NCBI GenBank assembly: GCA_022340845.1
Contig: JAJDNG010000206.1
Span: 1 to 39,627, forward strand
Source of the DNA: Gammaproteobacteria bacterium
GTDB taxonomy: Bacteria > Pseudomonadota > Gammaproteobacteria > SZUA-152
Reading direction: 5' to 3'
DNA: 39,627 nt
Under the pieces are notes generated by a model. It ran no database searches, had not been told where the DNA came from, and was given only the letters and a program-made list of their open reading frames with translations. This document shows positions 1-9,800 of the stretch, one piece after another. Position numbers and translations under genes: made by a program. Numbering within the stretch: position 1 is the first letter of the stretch; the number at the start of each line of letters is the position of its first letter.

Positions 1-1
1 G

Positions 2-394
2 GCCAGCGAAGGCAATTCAAAAATTGTCTTCGGCTTACGTGGCATGAAAACCAATTACGGAGATCCGCACCGTAATCTGGTGGATTTCGCGCACATTCCG
101 GTGGTGAAACGACTCACCCGTATGCCGGTATGCATCGATCCTTCCCATTCAGTGGGCACTCGCGACCGAGCGGCCGACGGAATTCTGGACATCTTCCACA
201 TAACCGCCCAAGGTATAATTGCCGGTGCCAATATGGTTTTAGTGGATTTTCACCCCGAACCCAGCCAGGCATTGGTCGATGGTGCCCAGGCCTTGTTGTT
301 AAAAGAATTGCCTTTCTTCCTGCAGGATATCCACATTGCCCGAGAGGCTTATGTCAAACGGCGCGAATTAGTGAAAAGTCCGGAGTATCTCTAG
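2..394 (+). CDS. 3-deoxy-7-phosphoheptulonate (DAHP) synthase-like protein, C-terminal part (5' truncated by window edge)
   Basis: Open frame from the window edge: ASEGNSKIVFGLRGMKTNYGDPHRNLVDFAHIPVVKRLTRMPVCIDPSHSVGTRD...; IPVVK and IDPSHS motifs typical of the DAHP/KDO8P synthase family. Confidence 0.75.
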   Translation, partial: ASEGNSKIVFGLRGMKTNYGDPHRNLVDFAHIPVVKRLTRMPVCIDPSHSVGTRDRAADGILDIFHITAQGIIAGANMVLVDFHPEPSQALVDGAQALLLKELPFFLQDIHIAREAYVKRRELVKSPEYL

Positions 395-466
395 CAAATT
401 AGCCCGATTAGGTTGATAATTCGCAGTGGTTTACCAGCAACTTTCCTACAAACAGGAGCATCTTTT

Positions 467-661
467 ATGAAACAAAACGTTGGAGGGATAGATAAAATTA
501 TCCGTATCGTCATCGGCTTAGCTTTGATCAGCCTGGTATTCATCGGACCTCAAACCCCTTGGGGATGGATAGGATTAATTCCGTTGGCAACGGCAGTCAT
601 TAATTTCTGTCCTTTGTATCCTTTGATCGGCTTTAGCAGCCGTAAACAATCAAACGCTTAA
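467..661 (+). CDS. DUF2892 (YgaP-like) small inner-membrane protein
   Basis: MKQNVGGIDKIIRIVIGLALISL...NFCPLYPLIGFSSRK; ATG at 467 preceded by AGGAG at 453-457. The ORF-track start at 413 is likely too far upstream. Confidence 0.8.
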   Translation: MKQNVGGIDKIIRIVIGLALISLVFIGPQTPWGWIGLIPLATAVINFCPLYPLIGFSSRKQSNA

Positions 662-844
662 CCCACAACCCACCACATTCCTACCGGCTAATCTCCTAAC
701 CCAGTCTGCAACACTTTTTAGCAAAACAGTCAGGAGGTTAGCCGTCTTATAAGCAATTCCCCACGCTGGCCAAACGCATAATTTTTTTCTAAGCTGAGAA
801 AAAAACTCCAATGGCTAAAATCTATACATTTCCTACCACTGCCC

Positions 845-968
845 TACACTAATAAGAAGGAATTCCGCGAAAGTGCATGCACAGAGCACACAGCTTGATT
901 CGTTTACCTCCCCGTGGTTTGACGGTTGGACCACCGCATCTCTGGCCCTATTTAGGGCCAGTTTTTTT
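845..968 (+). ncRNA. Candidate small RNA (putative -10 TACACT at 845-850, about 110-nt transcript ending at the terminator)
   Basis: Non-coding stretch with a -10-like TACACT, a 7-bp hairpin GTGGTTT-GACGGTT-GGACCAC (914-934), then a strong intrinsic terminator. Could instead be the 3' UTR of the DUF2892 transcript. Confidence 0.4.
942..968 (+). terminator. Rho-independent terminator
   Basis: Perfect 9-bp stem CTGGCCCTA-TT-TAGGGCCAG followed by TTTTTTT. Confidence 0.9.
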
Positions 969-1023
969 ATGCCCGCCAACTTGTGGGCGTGGGGGCAATA
1001 AAAATAGAGGCAGGGATTGCAAC

Positions 1024-1254
1024 CTAAGATGATGAATTTCTGAGTTGCCTCATTCGAATCAGCTTCAATACAATCAATACCAATCCGATGCTGTGCCAAA
1101 ACAAATCAAAAATATCGATAGGTCGGCTCAATGCACCATTGAGTAACATTTGGATTTTTTCCAGCAAATGCGGCTTCTGAAAAAACGGCGCAAATGCCAT
1201 TAAAACTCCGAAGACAACCAGGAGCGCTAGAGGGATTTTGTCTAACCATTTCAT
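1024..1254 (-). CDS. Small two-TM membrane protein (family often annotated 'RND transporter')
   Basis: MKWLDKIPLALLVVFGVLMAFAPFFQKPHLLEKIQMLLNGALSRPIDIFDLFWHSIGLVLIVLKLIR; strong resemblance to a widespread approx. 75-aa family; hydrophobic segments. Confidence 0.75.
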   Translation of the reverse strand: MKWLDKIPLALLVVFGVLMAFAPFFQKPHLLEKIQMLLNGALSRPIDIFDLFWHSIGLVLIVLKLIRMRQLRNSSS

Positions 1255-1376
1255 TGCACGACCTCAAACTTTTTTTGTTACGATCCCACCACCTGCTTTT
1301 CTTTAAAATACAGCAAGTTATCCAGTTGGTTTAAGGCGGTGGGAACCGAAGAAAGGAAAAAACCGCGATAAACAGG

Positions 1377-1382
1377 TATAAT
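1377..1382 (+). promoter_or_regulatory. Possible ppc promoter -10 element (TATAAT)
   Basis: Perfect TATAAT at 1377-1382 in the 288-bp spacer upstream of ppc; no convincing -35. Confidence 0.35.
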
Positions 1383-1542
1383 GCCCCGCTGATCAAAGGC
1401 CCAAAGCCGCTGGCTTGTGGTTATATCGCTCACTGACCGGGACATGCCCTTTGTGTAGAGAACGGTCTATAGCTGGCGGCAGACAATCATAATAACAAAT
1501 AACAATCCGTATTTATCAAAATCGTTATAGGAATGTAGTTTC

Positions 1543-4353
1543 ATGACTAACACCGGATACGATAAGTCGTTGCGAGCGCGTGTTAAATTGCTCGGAACGC
1601 TTTTGGGAGAAGTGGTTCATACGCAAGCAGGTGAAGATGTGTTTCATGCCGTTGAAGCATTGCGTTTAGGTTATATCAACCTGAGAAAACAAGATGATGA
1701 TAAAGAGCGTAAACGCCTGACTCACATCATCGAAAATCTCACACCGCCGAAACTGGCGGAAGTGGTGCGCGCTTTTAACGCTTTTTTCAGCCTCGTAAAT
1801 ATTGCCGAAGAATCCCATCAACACTATTTGCGCTACCAGGACAGCATGGAATCCGGGCCGAACTGGCAAGGCTCATTCGAGGCGGTTCTGCGGGAGTTGC
1901 GCGACAAAGAAGTAGGGCCACAACAGTTGCAAGTGTTATTGGACCAGCTGTTATACACCCCTGTCATCACCGCCCACCCCACCGAATCGAAACGCCGTAC
2001 CATCCGGGATGCGCTGCGCCGTATTACCGTATTAAACAAACATCTCAATGAAGATACTCTCAACAACTACGAATACGAAGACTGCCTGCAACAGTTGCGC
2101 GCGCAAATCCAGATATTCTGGAAAACCGACGAAGTCAGGGCCAACCGCCCAACGGTGATCGACGAGGTCCTCTACGGTTTGGATTATTTCGATGAGTGTT
2201 TATTCGCGGCCGTGCCCATGACCTACCGCAACCTCGAGAAAGCGGTTAATAAAATCTACAACGCTAACGGTGAAATCAACGACCACCCGATTACCGTGCC
2301 CAGTTTTTTGAAATTCGGCTCCTGGATCGGCGGTGATCGCGATGGCAATCCTAATGTAAAGCCGGAAACCACCGTAATGGCGCTGCGACTGCAATCCAAG
2401 GCAGTACTGACTGAATACGTTAAACGAGTTGCCGAGCTTGAAGGCACTCTTACCCACTCCATTAATTTCTGCACTCCCAATGACGCATTCGACCAAAGCC
2501 TCCAGGCCGACAAGACACATAGCGATGTGGCGTTTAAAAATAAAGAAACGCAATACATTATTGAACCCTACCGACGAAAATTAGCCATCATGCGGTTTCG
2601 GTTGCGCCATAATCTGATGGCGATTAATGATCAGCTGGAGGAAAAAACTGAACCCCGCAGTAAAGCCATGCTGCATCGCTATGAAAATGAAAAAGCTTTT
2701 CTGAATGATTTATTTGTCATACGGGATTCACTAGTCAGTCATGGCGACCAGTACGTGGCGGATGCCGAATTAAAAGACTTAATTCGTTTAGTGGAAAGTT
2801 TTGGCTTTTACTTAATGAAACTGGACGTGCGCCAGGAATCCACTCGACATAGCGATGCGGTTGCAGAGTTGTTCCAACACCAGGGCATTGATTACATGAG
2901 CCTGGAAGAACCGGAGCGCTTGAACCTGCTGGCGCAAACCCTTGCCGAACCCCCCGCTGATATCAAGCTTACCAGCCTTAGTGAACCCACTCAGGAAACG
3001 TTGGCGGTACTGGAAGTGATGGCGCAAATGCAACAGGAAATCAGCCCGCAGTGTTTTGGTAGTTACGTGATATCCATGACCCACCAGGCCAGCCACGTCA
3101 TGGAAGTCATGGTGCTGGCTCATCGCGCCGGTTTGGTAGGCAAAAAAGACGATAAATGGTTCCGCCACATCGGGGTTAGCCCCTTGTTTGAAACCATTGA
3201 AGACCTGGCTCATATCGAACCGGTGATGTCCGCGTTACTGGACAATCCCACTTATAAAGCTTTGTTGAAGTCATCAGACAATTTACAGGAAGTCATGCTG
3301 GGTTACTCCGACTCGTGTAAAGACGGCGGTATTGTCGCGGCGGCCTGGAACCTGTATCAAGCGCAGAAGAAAGTCACCGGCCTCACCAGTTCCCGCGGCG
3401 TGGGTTGCCGATTGTTCCACGGCCGTGGCGGTACCATAGGTCGCGGCGGCGGACCCACTCACGACGCCATTTTAGCGCAACCCGAAGGTACGGTTCATGG
3501 ACAAATCAAATTCACCGAACAAGGTGAAGTGTTGTCGTTTAAGTACAGCAATGTAGAGAACTCCGTCTACGAGTTGGGCATGGGGATTTCCGGTCTCATG
3601 CTGGCCAGCAGCAACCTGGTCAAACCCGACAAAGTGGAAAAACCGGAATTTCTCAAAACCATGGCTGAGCTGGTGCAAACTGGCGAACAGACCTATCGCC
3701 ATTTAACCGATGAAACCCCGGGATTTTTGGATTATTTCTACGAAGCCACCCCCGTCAATGAAATCGCGCTACTCAATATTGGCTCTAGACCCTCACACCG
3801 GAAAAAATCAGACCGTTCCAAATCCTCGGTACGTGCCATTGCCTGGGTGTTTGGCTGGGCTCAGTCGCGGCACACTTTGCCGGCATGGTATGGCATCGGC
3901 AGTGCCCTGGAAAACTGGCGGCAAAATGACCCCACCAAAACGGCCTTACTGCAACGAATGTACGAAGAATGGCTGTTTTTCCGCTCCATGTTAAGCAATA
4001 CCCAAATGGCGTTGTTCAAAGCGGAGCCGCACATCGCCAGGGAGTACTCGGAACTGTGCGTGAACCCAAAAGTTGGTGAAACCATACATGGTATGTTTTT
4101 CGACGAATTCCAGCGCACCGTATCACAAGTACTGCAAATCAGCGGCCACCATGGACTGCTGGAGGACAATCCCAACCTGGCATTGTCACTGGGGCGCCGC
4201 GACCCCTATCTGGACCCGCTGAACCACATCCAGATTACATTGTTAAAACGCTTCCGGGACGAATCCTTGCCGCAAGAAGACCGAGAGGTGTGGTTAAACC
4301 CGTTGCTGCGAACGATCAACGCCATCGCCGCAGGGATGAGAAATACGGGATAG
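1543..4353 (+). CDS. ppc: Phosphoenolpyruvate carboxylase
   Basis: 936-aa ORF with VITAHPTESKRRT, FGSWIGGDRDGNPNV, GYSDSCKDGG, FHGRGGTIGRGGGP and C-terminal INAIAAGMRNTG. Confidence 0.98.
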   Translation: MTNTGYDKSLRARVKLLGTLLGEVVHTQAGEDVFHAVEALRLGYINLRKQDDDKERKRLTHIIENLTPPKLAEVVRAFNAFFSLVNIAEESHQHYLRYQDSMESGPNWQGSFEAVLRELRDKEVGPQQLQVLLDQLLYTPVITAHPTESKRRTIRDALRRITVLNKHLNEDTLNNYEYEDCLQQLRAQIQIFWKTDEVRANRPTVIDEVLYGLDYFDECLFAAVPMTYRNLEKAVNKIYNANGEINDHPITVPSFLKFGSWIGGDRDGNPNVKPETTVMALRLQSKAVLTEYVKRVAELEGTLTHSINFCTPNDAFDQSLQADKTHSDVAFKNKETQYIIEPYRRKLAIMRFRLRHNLMAINDQLEEKTEPRSKAMLHRYENEKAFLNDLFVIRDSLVSHGDQYVADAELKDLIRLVESFGFYLMKLDVRQESTRHSDAVAELFQHQGIDYMSLEEPERLNLLAQTLAEPPADIKLTSLSEPTQETLAVLEVMAQMQQEISPQCFGSYVISMTHQASHVMEVMVLAHRAGLVGKKDDKWFRHIGVSPLFETIEDLAHIEPVMSALLDNPTYKALLKSSDNLQEVMLGYSDSCKDGGIVAAAWNLYQAQKKVTGLTSSRGVGCRLFHGRGGTIGRGGGPTHDAILAQPEGTVHGQIKFTEQGEVLSFKYSNVENSVYELGMGISGLMLASSNLVKPDKVEKPEFLKTMAELVQTGEQTYRHLTDETPGFLDYFYEATPVNEIALLNIGSRPSHRKKSDRSKSSVRAIAWVFGWAQSRHTLPAWYGIGSALENWRQNDPTKTALLQRMYEEWLFFRSMLSNTQMALFKAEPHIAREYSELCVNPKVGETIHGMFFDEFQRTVSQVLQISGHHGLLEDNPNLALSLGRRDPYLDPLNHIQITLLKRFRDESLPQEDREVWLNPLLRTINAIAAGMRNTG

Positions 4354-4366
4354 CGCATTCGTAGCC

Positions 4367-6793
4367 CTATTCGACGTTTATGGTGGCAATCTCCGACTGC
4401 TCCGGCGTCATCGGCACCCTTGCCTGGATATGGTGTCTGCCCGGTTGAAGATGCAAGCGCGTCGAATAAGGATAGTCCACCAACTGGTACGGTTCGTTGT
4501 CCACATACCAAACGACTTGCGCAATGGGCGGCTCAACCGTGGCATTCAGCGCAATACTGCTGCTCTGCTCCGGGGCATCCGGATTGCGCAGGATGTGTAA
4601 GCCGTTTTGCGGAGACGTTATGTCAATCTTGACCCGTAAATCACGCGGCAAAGCGGCGGGTCTATCAATTGTTTGCGGTTGAACCGCTTTTTGAAAAGCC
4701 ACCATTTGTTTTTTCGCGATCCAATCGGCGTAGCGCGGGGGAAGATTCACCATGGTTTGAAGCCGCTTGAATTGAGGTGGCGTTTGAATTGATGCCGGTA
4801 ACCCGGTACGCACATCCACTGACATCCGCACATAAACATTATCCACCTCTTCAGGCACCTTACCCACCGGCAACCACTCCCGATAGACAAATTCACACGC
4901 CGTACCGGCCAATTTCCCACTGGTGGCACATAAATCCGCGCTGACATAATTGTCCGGGGCAGGGAAACTGACATCCGTAAGGCCATGGCGCTGTCCGGCG
5001 TGCAAATGCAACATAATCTGACGAGCCAATACTGCGGCACTGCCGGCGCCGTTTAATCTATCCATGGGCCGGGGAACGGCGTGACCGACCCAGACTCCCA
5101 CAACATAATGTTTTGAATACGCAACCGTCCAAGCATCCCGATAACCTTGCGATGTACCCGTCTTCAATGCCACGGGGAAAGCATATTCCGTGGTTCCCAT
5201 CCTCGGAAAAGTAGGCAACCGCGCGCTGGGATCGGATAAAAACAACGTAATCAGTCTGGCGACGGCCGGGGAAAATAGTTGCTCACCAGTCAAGTTGTCA
5301 TTGTTGTTACCATTATTGGCCGTGCGCAGCCATTGTAAATCACGATAACGGCCTTCATTGGCCAACGCTGCATAAGCACGCACTACATCTTGCAGCCGAA
5401 CCGGGAGACTGCCCAGCGCCATACCTTGACCGAAATGCCTGGCCGGCAAGCGATGCTGATGTAAAGCAAGTCGGCCGAACAAGCCATAGGTCTCATCCAG
5501 CCCCACCCGATTCAGTACACGGATAGCGGGAATATTACGGGAATTACCCAACGCCTGGCGGGGCAACATAGGCCCCAGGAAACGATGATCGGAGTTGCGA
5601 AAGGGATACTGCGCCATGGGTAAATCGTCGATAATGGTATTCGCGGTAATGACGCCCCGCTCCAGCGCCAAGGCATAGATAAACGGTTTAAGTACGCTGC
5701 CTGATGAACGCTTAATTTGGGTAAAGTCAATAGCACCGTTGTTGGATTCATCGAAGTAATTATCTGACCCTATCCAGGCCAGCACTTCATTACTGCGTCT
5801 ATCCAGGACTATCGCTGCGACATTGCCCGCGCCTTTTGCTCGCCAGCTCTGCATCAACTGGCGGCTGAGTTGGGTTACATTTTCCTGCAACGTCAAATCG
5901 ATACTCGCGGTCACCAATGGAGAAGCCGGTGTTTGGCGCAATTGTTCCTCCAACTTAAGGATGGCATGAATCGCGTTGCGCGGCCGCTCCTGGCGGTGCG
6001 GCAACCGGATCGTGCGTATTTCCGCCACTGCCAGCGCCATTTCGGCGTCTGATATGACCTGGCCGGCGTGCAAACTTTGCAACAAACGTTTCCCGCGCTG
6101 TATGGCCCGATAGCGTCCTTTGGGCGTGAACGGATTCATTCGACTGGGTGACTGGGGAATGGCTGCCAGAAAGGCGATTTCCGCCCAGCTTAAATCTTCT
6201 ACCGGTTTGTCAAGATAGCGCCGCGCAGCGTAGCCGATACCGTGAATACGATTACCATAAGGTACCCAGCGTAAATAGTTGGCCAATACTGCCTCGCGCC
6301 CATACCGCAGCGTCATGATGACTGCTGCCAGAGCTTCTATGGTTTTGTTGACATAGCTGCGTTTAGCGGGATGTTGCAACCGCACCAATTGCATAGCTAA
6401 AGTAGATGCCCCGGAGATACGCTGCTGATTCGACATGTTTTGCCATACTGCTCTGCCTATGGCCAGTGGGTCCACACCGGGGTGCAACCAGAAGCGCTGG
6501 TCTTCCAGGGCCAGGGTGGCGGTTACGACACGCGACGGCAATTCGCCCATTGGCCAGAAGCCATATCCGGTATAGCCTTCACTTTCCAACTCGGCCATGA
6601 AAGTACCGTGACGGTCTGTAATCAGCGAACTGGCAGCGGGTGTCACTATGTCGGATCGCCAAATGGCCGCAAGCATGATCGTTATTGCAGCCAGCAATCC
6701 CGTGCCCAATAAAACCTTCGCAACGGTGCGATAGCAAGGTAGGGTCAGTTTCACGCCCTGTTTATTAACCAATGATGCTAAATTCAATGCCAT
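4367..6793 (-). CDS. pbpC: Penicillin-binding protein 1C (transglycosylase/transpeptidase)
   Basis: TG domain EDQRFWLHPGVDPLAIGRA; TP motifs SVLK (SxxK), SRN (SxN), KTGTS; C-terminal BiPBP-like domain. Confidence 0.95.
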   Translation of the reverse strand: MALNLASLVNKQGVKLTLPCYRTVAKVLLGTGLLAAITIMLAAIWRSDIVTPAASSLITDRHGTFMAELESEGYTGYGFWPMGELPSRVVTATLALEDQRFWLHPGVDPLAIGRAVWQNMSNQQRISGASTLAMQLVRLQHPAKRSYVNKTIEALAAVIMTLRYGREAVLANYLRWVPYGNRIHGIGYAARRYLDKPVEDLSWAEIAFLAAIPQSPSRMNPFTPKGRYRAIQRGKRLLQSLHAGQVISDAEMALAVAEIRTIRLPHRQERPRNAIHAILKLEEQLRQTPASPLVTASIDLTLQENVTQLSRQLMQSWRAKGAGNVAAIVLDRRSNEVLAWIGSDNYFDESNNGAIDFTQIKRSSGSVLKPFIYALALERGVITANTIIDDLPMAQYPFRNSDHRFLGPMLPRQALGNSRNIPAIRVLNRVGLDETYGLFGRLALHQHRLPARHFGQGMALGSLPVRLQDVVRAYAALANEGRYRDLQWLRTANNGNNNDNLTGEQLFSPAVARLITLFLSDPSARLPTFPRMGTTEYAFPVALKTGTSQGYRDAWTVAYSKHYVVGVWVGHAVPRPMDRLNGAGSAAVLARQIMLHLHAGQRHGLTDVSFPAPDNYVSADLCATSGKLAGTACEFVYREWLPVGKVPEEVDNVYVRMSVDVRTGLPASIQTPPQFKRLQTMVNLPPRYADWIAKKQMVAFQKAVQPQTIDRPAALPRDLRVKIDITSPQNGLHILRNPDAPEQSSSIALNATVEPPIAQVVWYVDNEPYQLVDYPYSTRLHLQPGRHHIQARVPMTPEQSEIATINVE

Positions 6794-6895
6794 AAACGTC
6801 TACGCCCGACAATTGGTGCACTTCAATTTTATGAATTTTGCAACCATCAATACAGTCTTATAACTTTGTATCACAACCCGTACGTGAAACGCACT

Positions 6896-9800
6896 CTACT
6901 GACTGTTTTCCGAGACATCAGCAGGTGTTATTTCTATCCTCGCGCCCGCCGAATTACCCCGCACCGCCTCCTCATACATCATTTCCGCATAGGCCGCCGG
7001 TTGGGTAAAACTACCGGGCACCGTGGCGCGGGTTCGGAAATAAAAATCGTAATTACCCCTGGGGAGACTGTCATAGTAAAAAGCCACTTGATCGTCCAGA
7101 TAGGCAGCGTAGCTGGGCGCTAAAGTAATCCGGCCGTTGGGTTCGGCTTCTGGCGGCGCGGTGGCAAGACGCGGATTCAATATCTCCAGTCCTGCCGCCA
7201 AGGGCACCACGACGGCAACATAAGTGCGGTCGACAGAGTTGACGATCTGCACATGGTCTTCGATCACATCCCCGACATTTAATGCGACAGATTTTGAGGC
7301 CGTATCCAGTGCAATGCGTTGCATGGGTTGCTCCGGTGCAACCAATTTGAATAACTCGCGGTTGACCACAAAACCCTGCGCCAGCGGTTGTACATGACTG
7401 CCATCGGCTTGGGGTACAAAGCGGGTTTCCGCACGAATCACGACAGCTTGTTCACCGGCGGTATATTGGATTAACCCCGCTTTCGGCTGGATGGACACTG
7501 TTTTCACCAAGCGTTCGTTATCACTGAGTTGTATGGATTGCCGGGCTCCGTCCAGTTGGATGGTGACATCCTGCACCGTCTGCTGATCGCCAGGCCGCTC
7601 TGGCGGCGGTTGCATGAACTGGCTGAGCGCCAACAACGCCGACGCATTGGCGTTGGTGCTGCCCCAACCATCGTCTTTACCCAAAGTGGTGAGGCCATTG
7701 ACCAGGGTTTGCAAACGGGGATGTGAATTATGGGTTTGCTGTAATGCAAGCACTATCTCCGCCATGGTTCGGGTTTCACTGGGTAACACCAGCGTATTCA
7801 GTGGCAGGCTGTTGGTTTGCAAACCGCCGTAGATTTCATCGCCACGATACAATCTGAAAACCAATCCTTCCCACAAGCGTTGGTTGAGTTTTTCCAGCGT
7901 AGGCGCGGCGGACTCGCCCATATCCTTGGCCAGGACCCGCATGACTCTTGCGGTGCTTTCCAGATTCAAATAGCGGGATTTTCGGGCCAGTTCCGCTGCA
8001 TAACTGGCATTGGCTTTGCCGGCCGCTGATAACGCCCACAATGCCATGGTTCGTTCGGTATAATGCTCGCCGGTGATAAAATAACGATAATCGGAACGCA
8101 ACGATTGCTGCAGACTTCGGGTAAGCTCGTCCAACAAAGGCTCGTCAATGGGATAACCGGCATCACGCACTTCCAGCAGGAATTGCACTACCCACGCGGT
8201 TAATGATACGTAGCCTGTAGAGCCGGGCCAATACCCGGCCAAACCATTGCTGTCAATGACATCATTAACCCACTGCAAGGTTTGTTGAACGTTACGGTCT
8301 ATATCGCTTTGCTCGTATTCGCCGCCCAATAATTGGCGGAAATTTTTTACCGCGAGAAAACCCCGCGTCCGGCTGATACGTTGTTCAGTACATCCATGAG
8401 GATATTCCATCAAGTAGTTTAGGCCCGCTGCCATTTTTATGAGTCCGGGCTGATTGGATAACAACACACTGCGCTTAAACGTACCGTTGCGCACGGCTTC
8501 TGTTATGGCGGGCAATTCAAATTGCTCGCCGGCGGCGAACTGTTTAATCTGCCGTTGAATCGTCGCCTGACGGTCCGGATGCAGTGGTATGGATACTTCG
8601 AAAGCATCACGCGCTTTGTCATCCTGCCGTTCCACCGCGCAAGTGAATTTCACTTCGTGGTTGCTTAACTCGCCTTTTTCATTGTATTGAGGCGTTGGCA
8701 CACTGACATCAAAATCCAGGCGCCGGGGTTTGGCCTTCTCCCAAGTAAATTTCTTCACGCGGTCGCCTTGCAACGCCAAACCCTCTGTTTTCACCGTGGC
8801 CAGGCCTTGGCCGCCTTCGCCTTCCACGATACGGCCGATAGCACTCGCCGTGAAACGGTCACCTGGGCGGACAAAACGTGGCAATGCCGGTTGCACTATG
8901 ACCGGCAAACGCACCGCAATGCTGCCCTTGGCAAAACCGAAACGGCTGGCGCCACTGATGGCCTTGGCGCGCAGTTTGAAATTGGTCAGGTTATCCGGCA
9001 TTTTGATACTGATACTCGCTTTGCCGCTGTCATCAATCGTTATCGCGGGATTAAAATACGGCACGGCTTTAAAGTTCTTCCGTACTGTCACTTTATCGAT
9101 AAGATCGGCGGCTTCCGCGGCCACGGCGTCACCTCCGCCGGGTTGTTCTTCAAACGGCAAATGACCAAACGCCAGATTGCGCGTATCCCGAATACCGACC
9201 ATGGATTGTGGACTGCTGATAAAATCCGGCAGCGGATCCAGACGTTGTTCCTTGGCCAATGCCAGCACCGCCTGATCCACCAACCATAGGGTGACTTCTC
9301 CGGGTAACGGTTTGCCGTGATTGTCCTGCAAGGCAATTTGAACGCTAATTTCTTCTCCGGGCATGACTTTTTCGGGCGCTTGCACCTGCACATCAACCCT
9401 ATGCGCAACCGGTTTGACTTCCACCCACTGGGTCGCCGCCACGGTGGCCGGCTTGCCTAAATCGATTTGTGTGAGTGAAGGTGCGCCATCGCCTACCCTG
9501 CCCCGCATTAACACAAAGTGCACTGGGATACGCGGTGTGTATTCAGTATCTATGACGAACTGGAAGGTTGCCGAACCACCGCGCACATCAATCCACTCAT
9601 ATCGGTTTTTATCAGGTGCTTCGATGATCGCCAGCGCCCGCGCCTTTTGATAAGGACTTTGCAATATCAAGCGTGCGGTGTCACCTGGTTCGTAATCCGT
9701 CTTATCCGTGCTCACGGTAAATACCGACGCCGGAGCCTGCGCCCAGGTCACCGGCTCGTCACCACCTACGTAAAGATCCACACTGACCACCTGGGCACGG

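Noticed and set aside
833-1099. 88-aa minus-strand ORF
   Set aside because: Spans the intrinsic terminator and overlaps the small membrane protein gene in another frame; low-quality composition.
8687-9289. 200-aa plus-strand ORF
   Set aside because: Antisense to the alpha-2-macroglobulin gene; composition looks like a frame shadow of the G/C-rich coding strand, with no recognisable domain.
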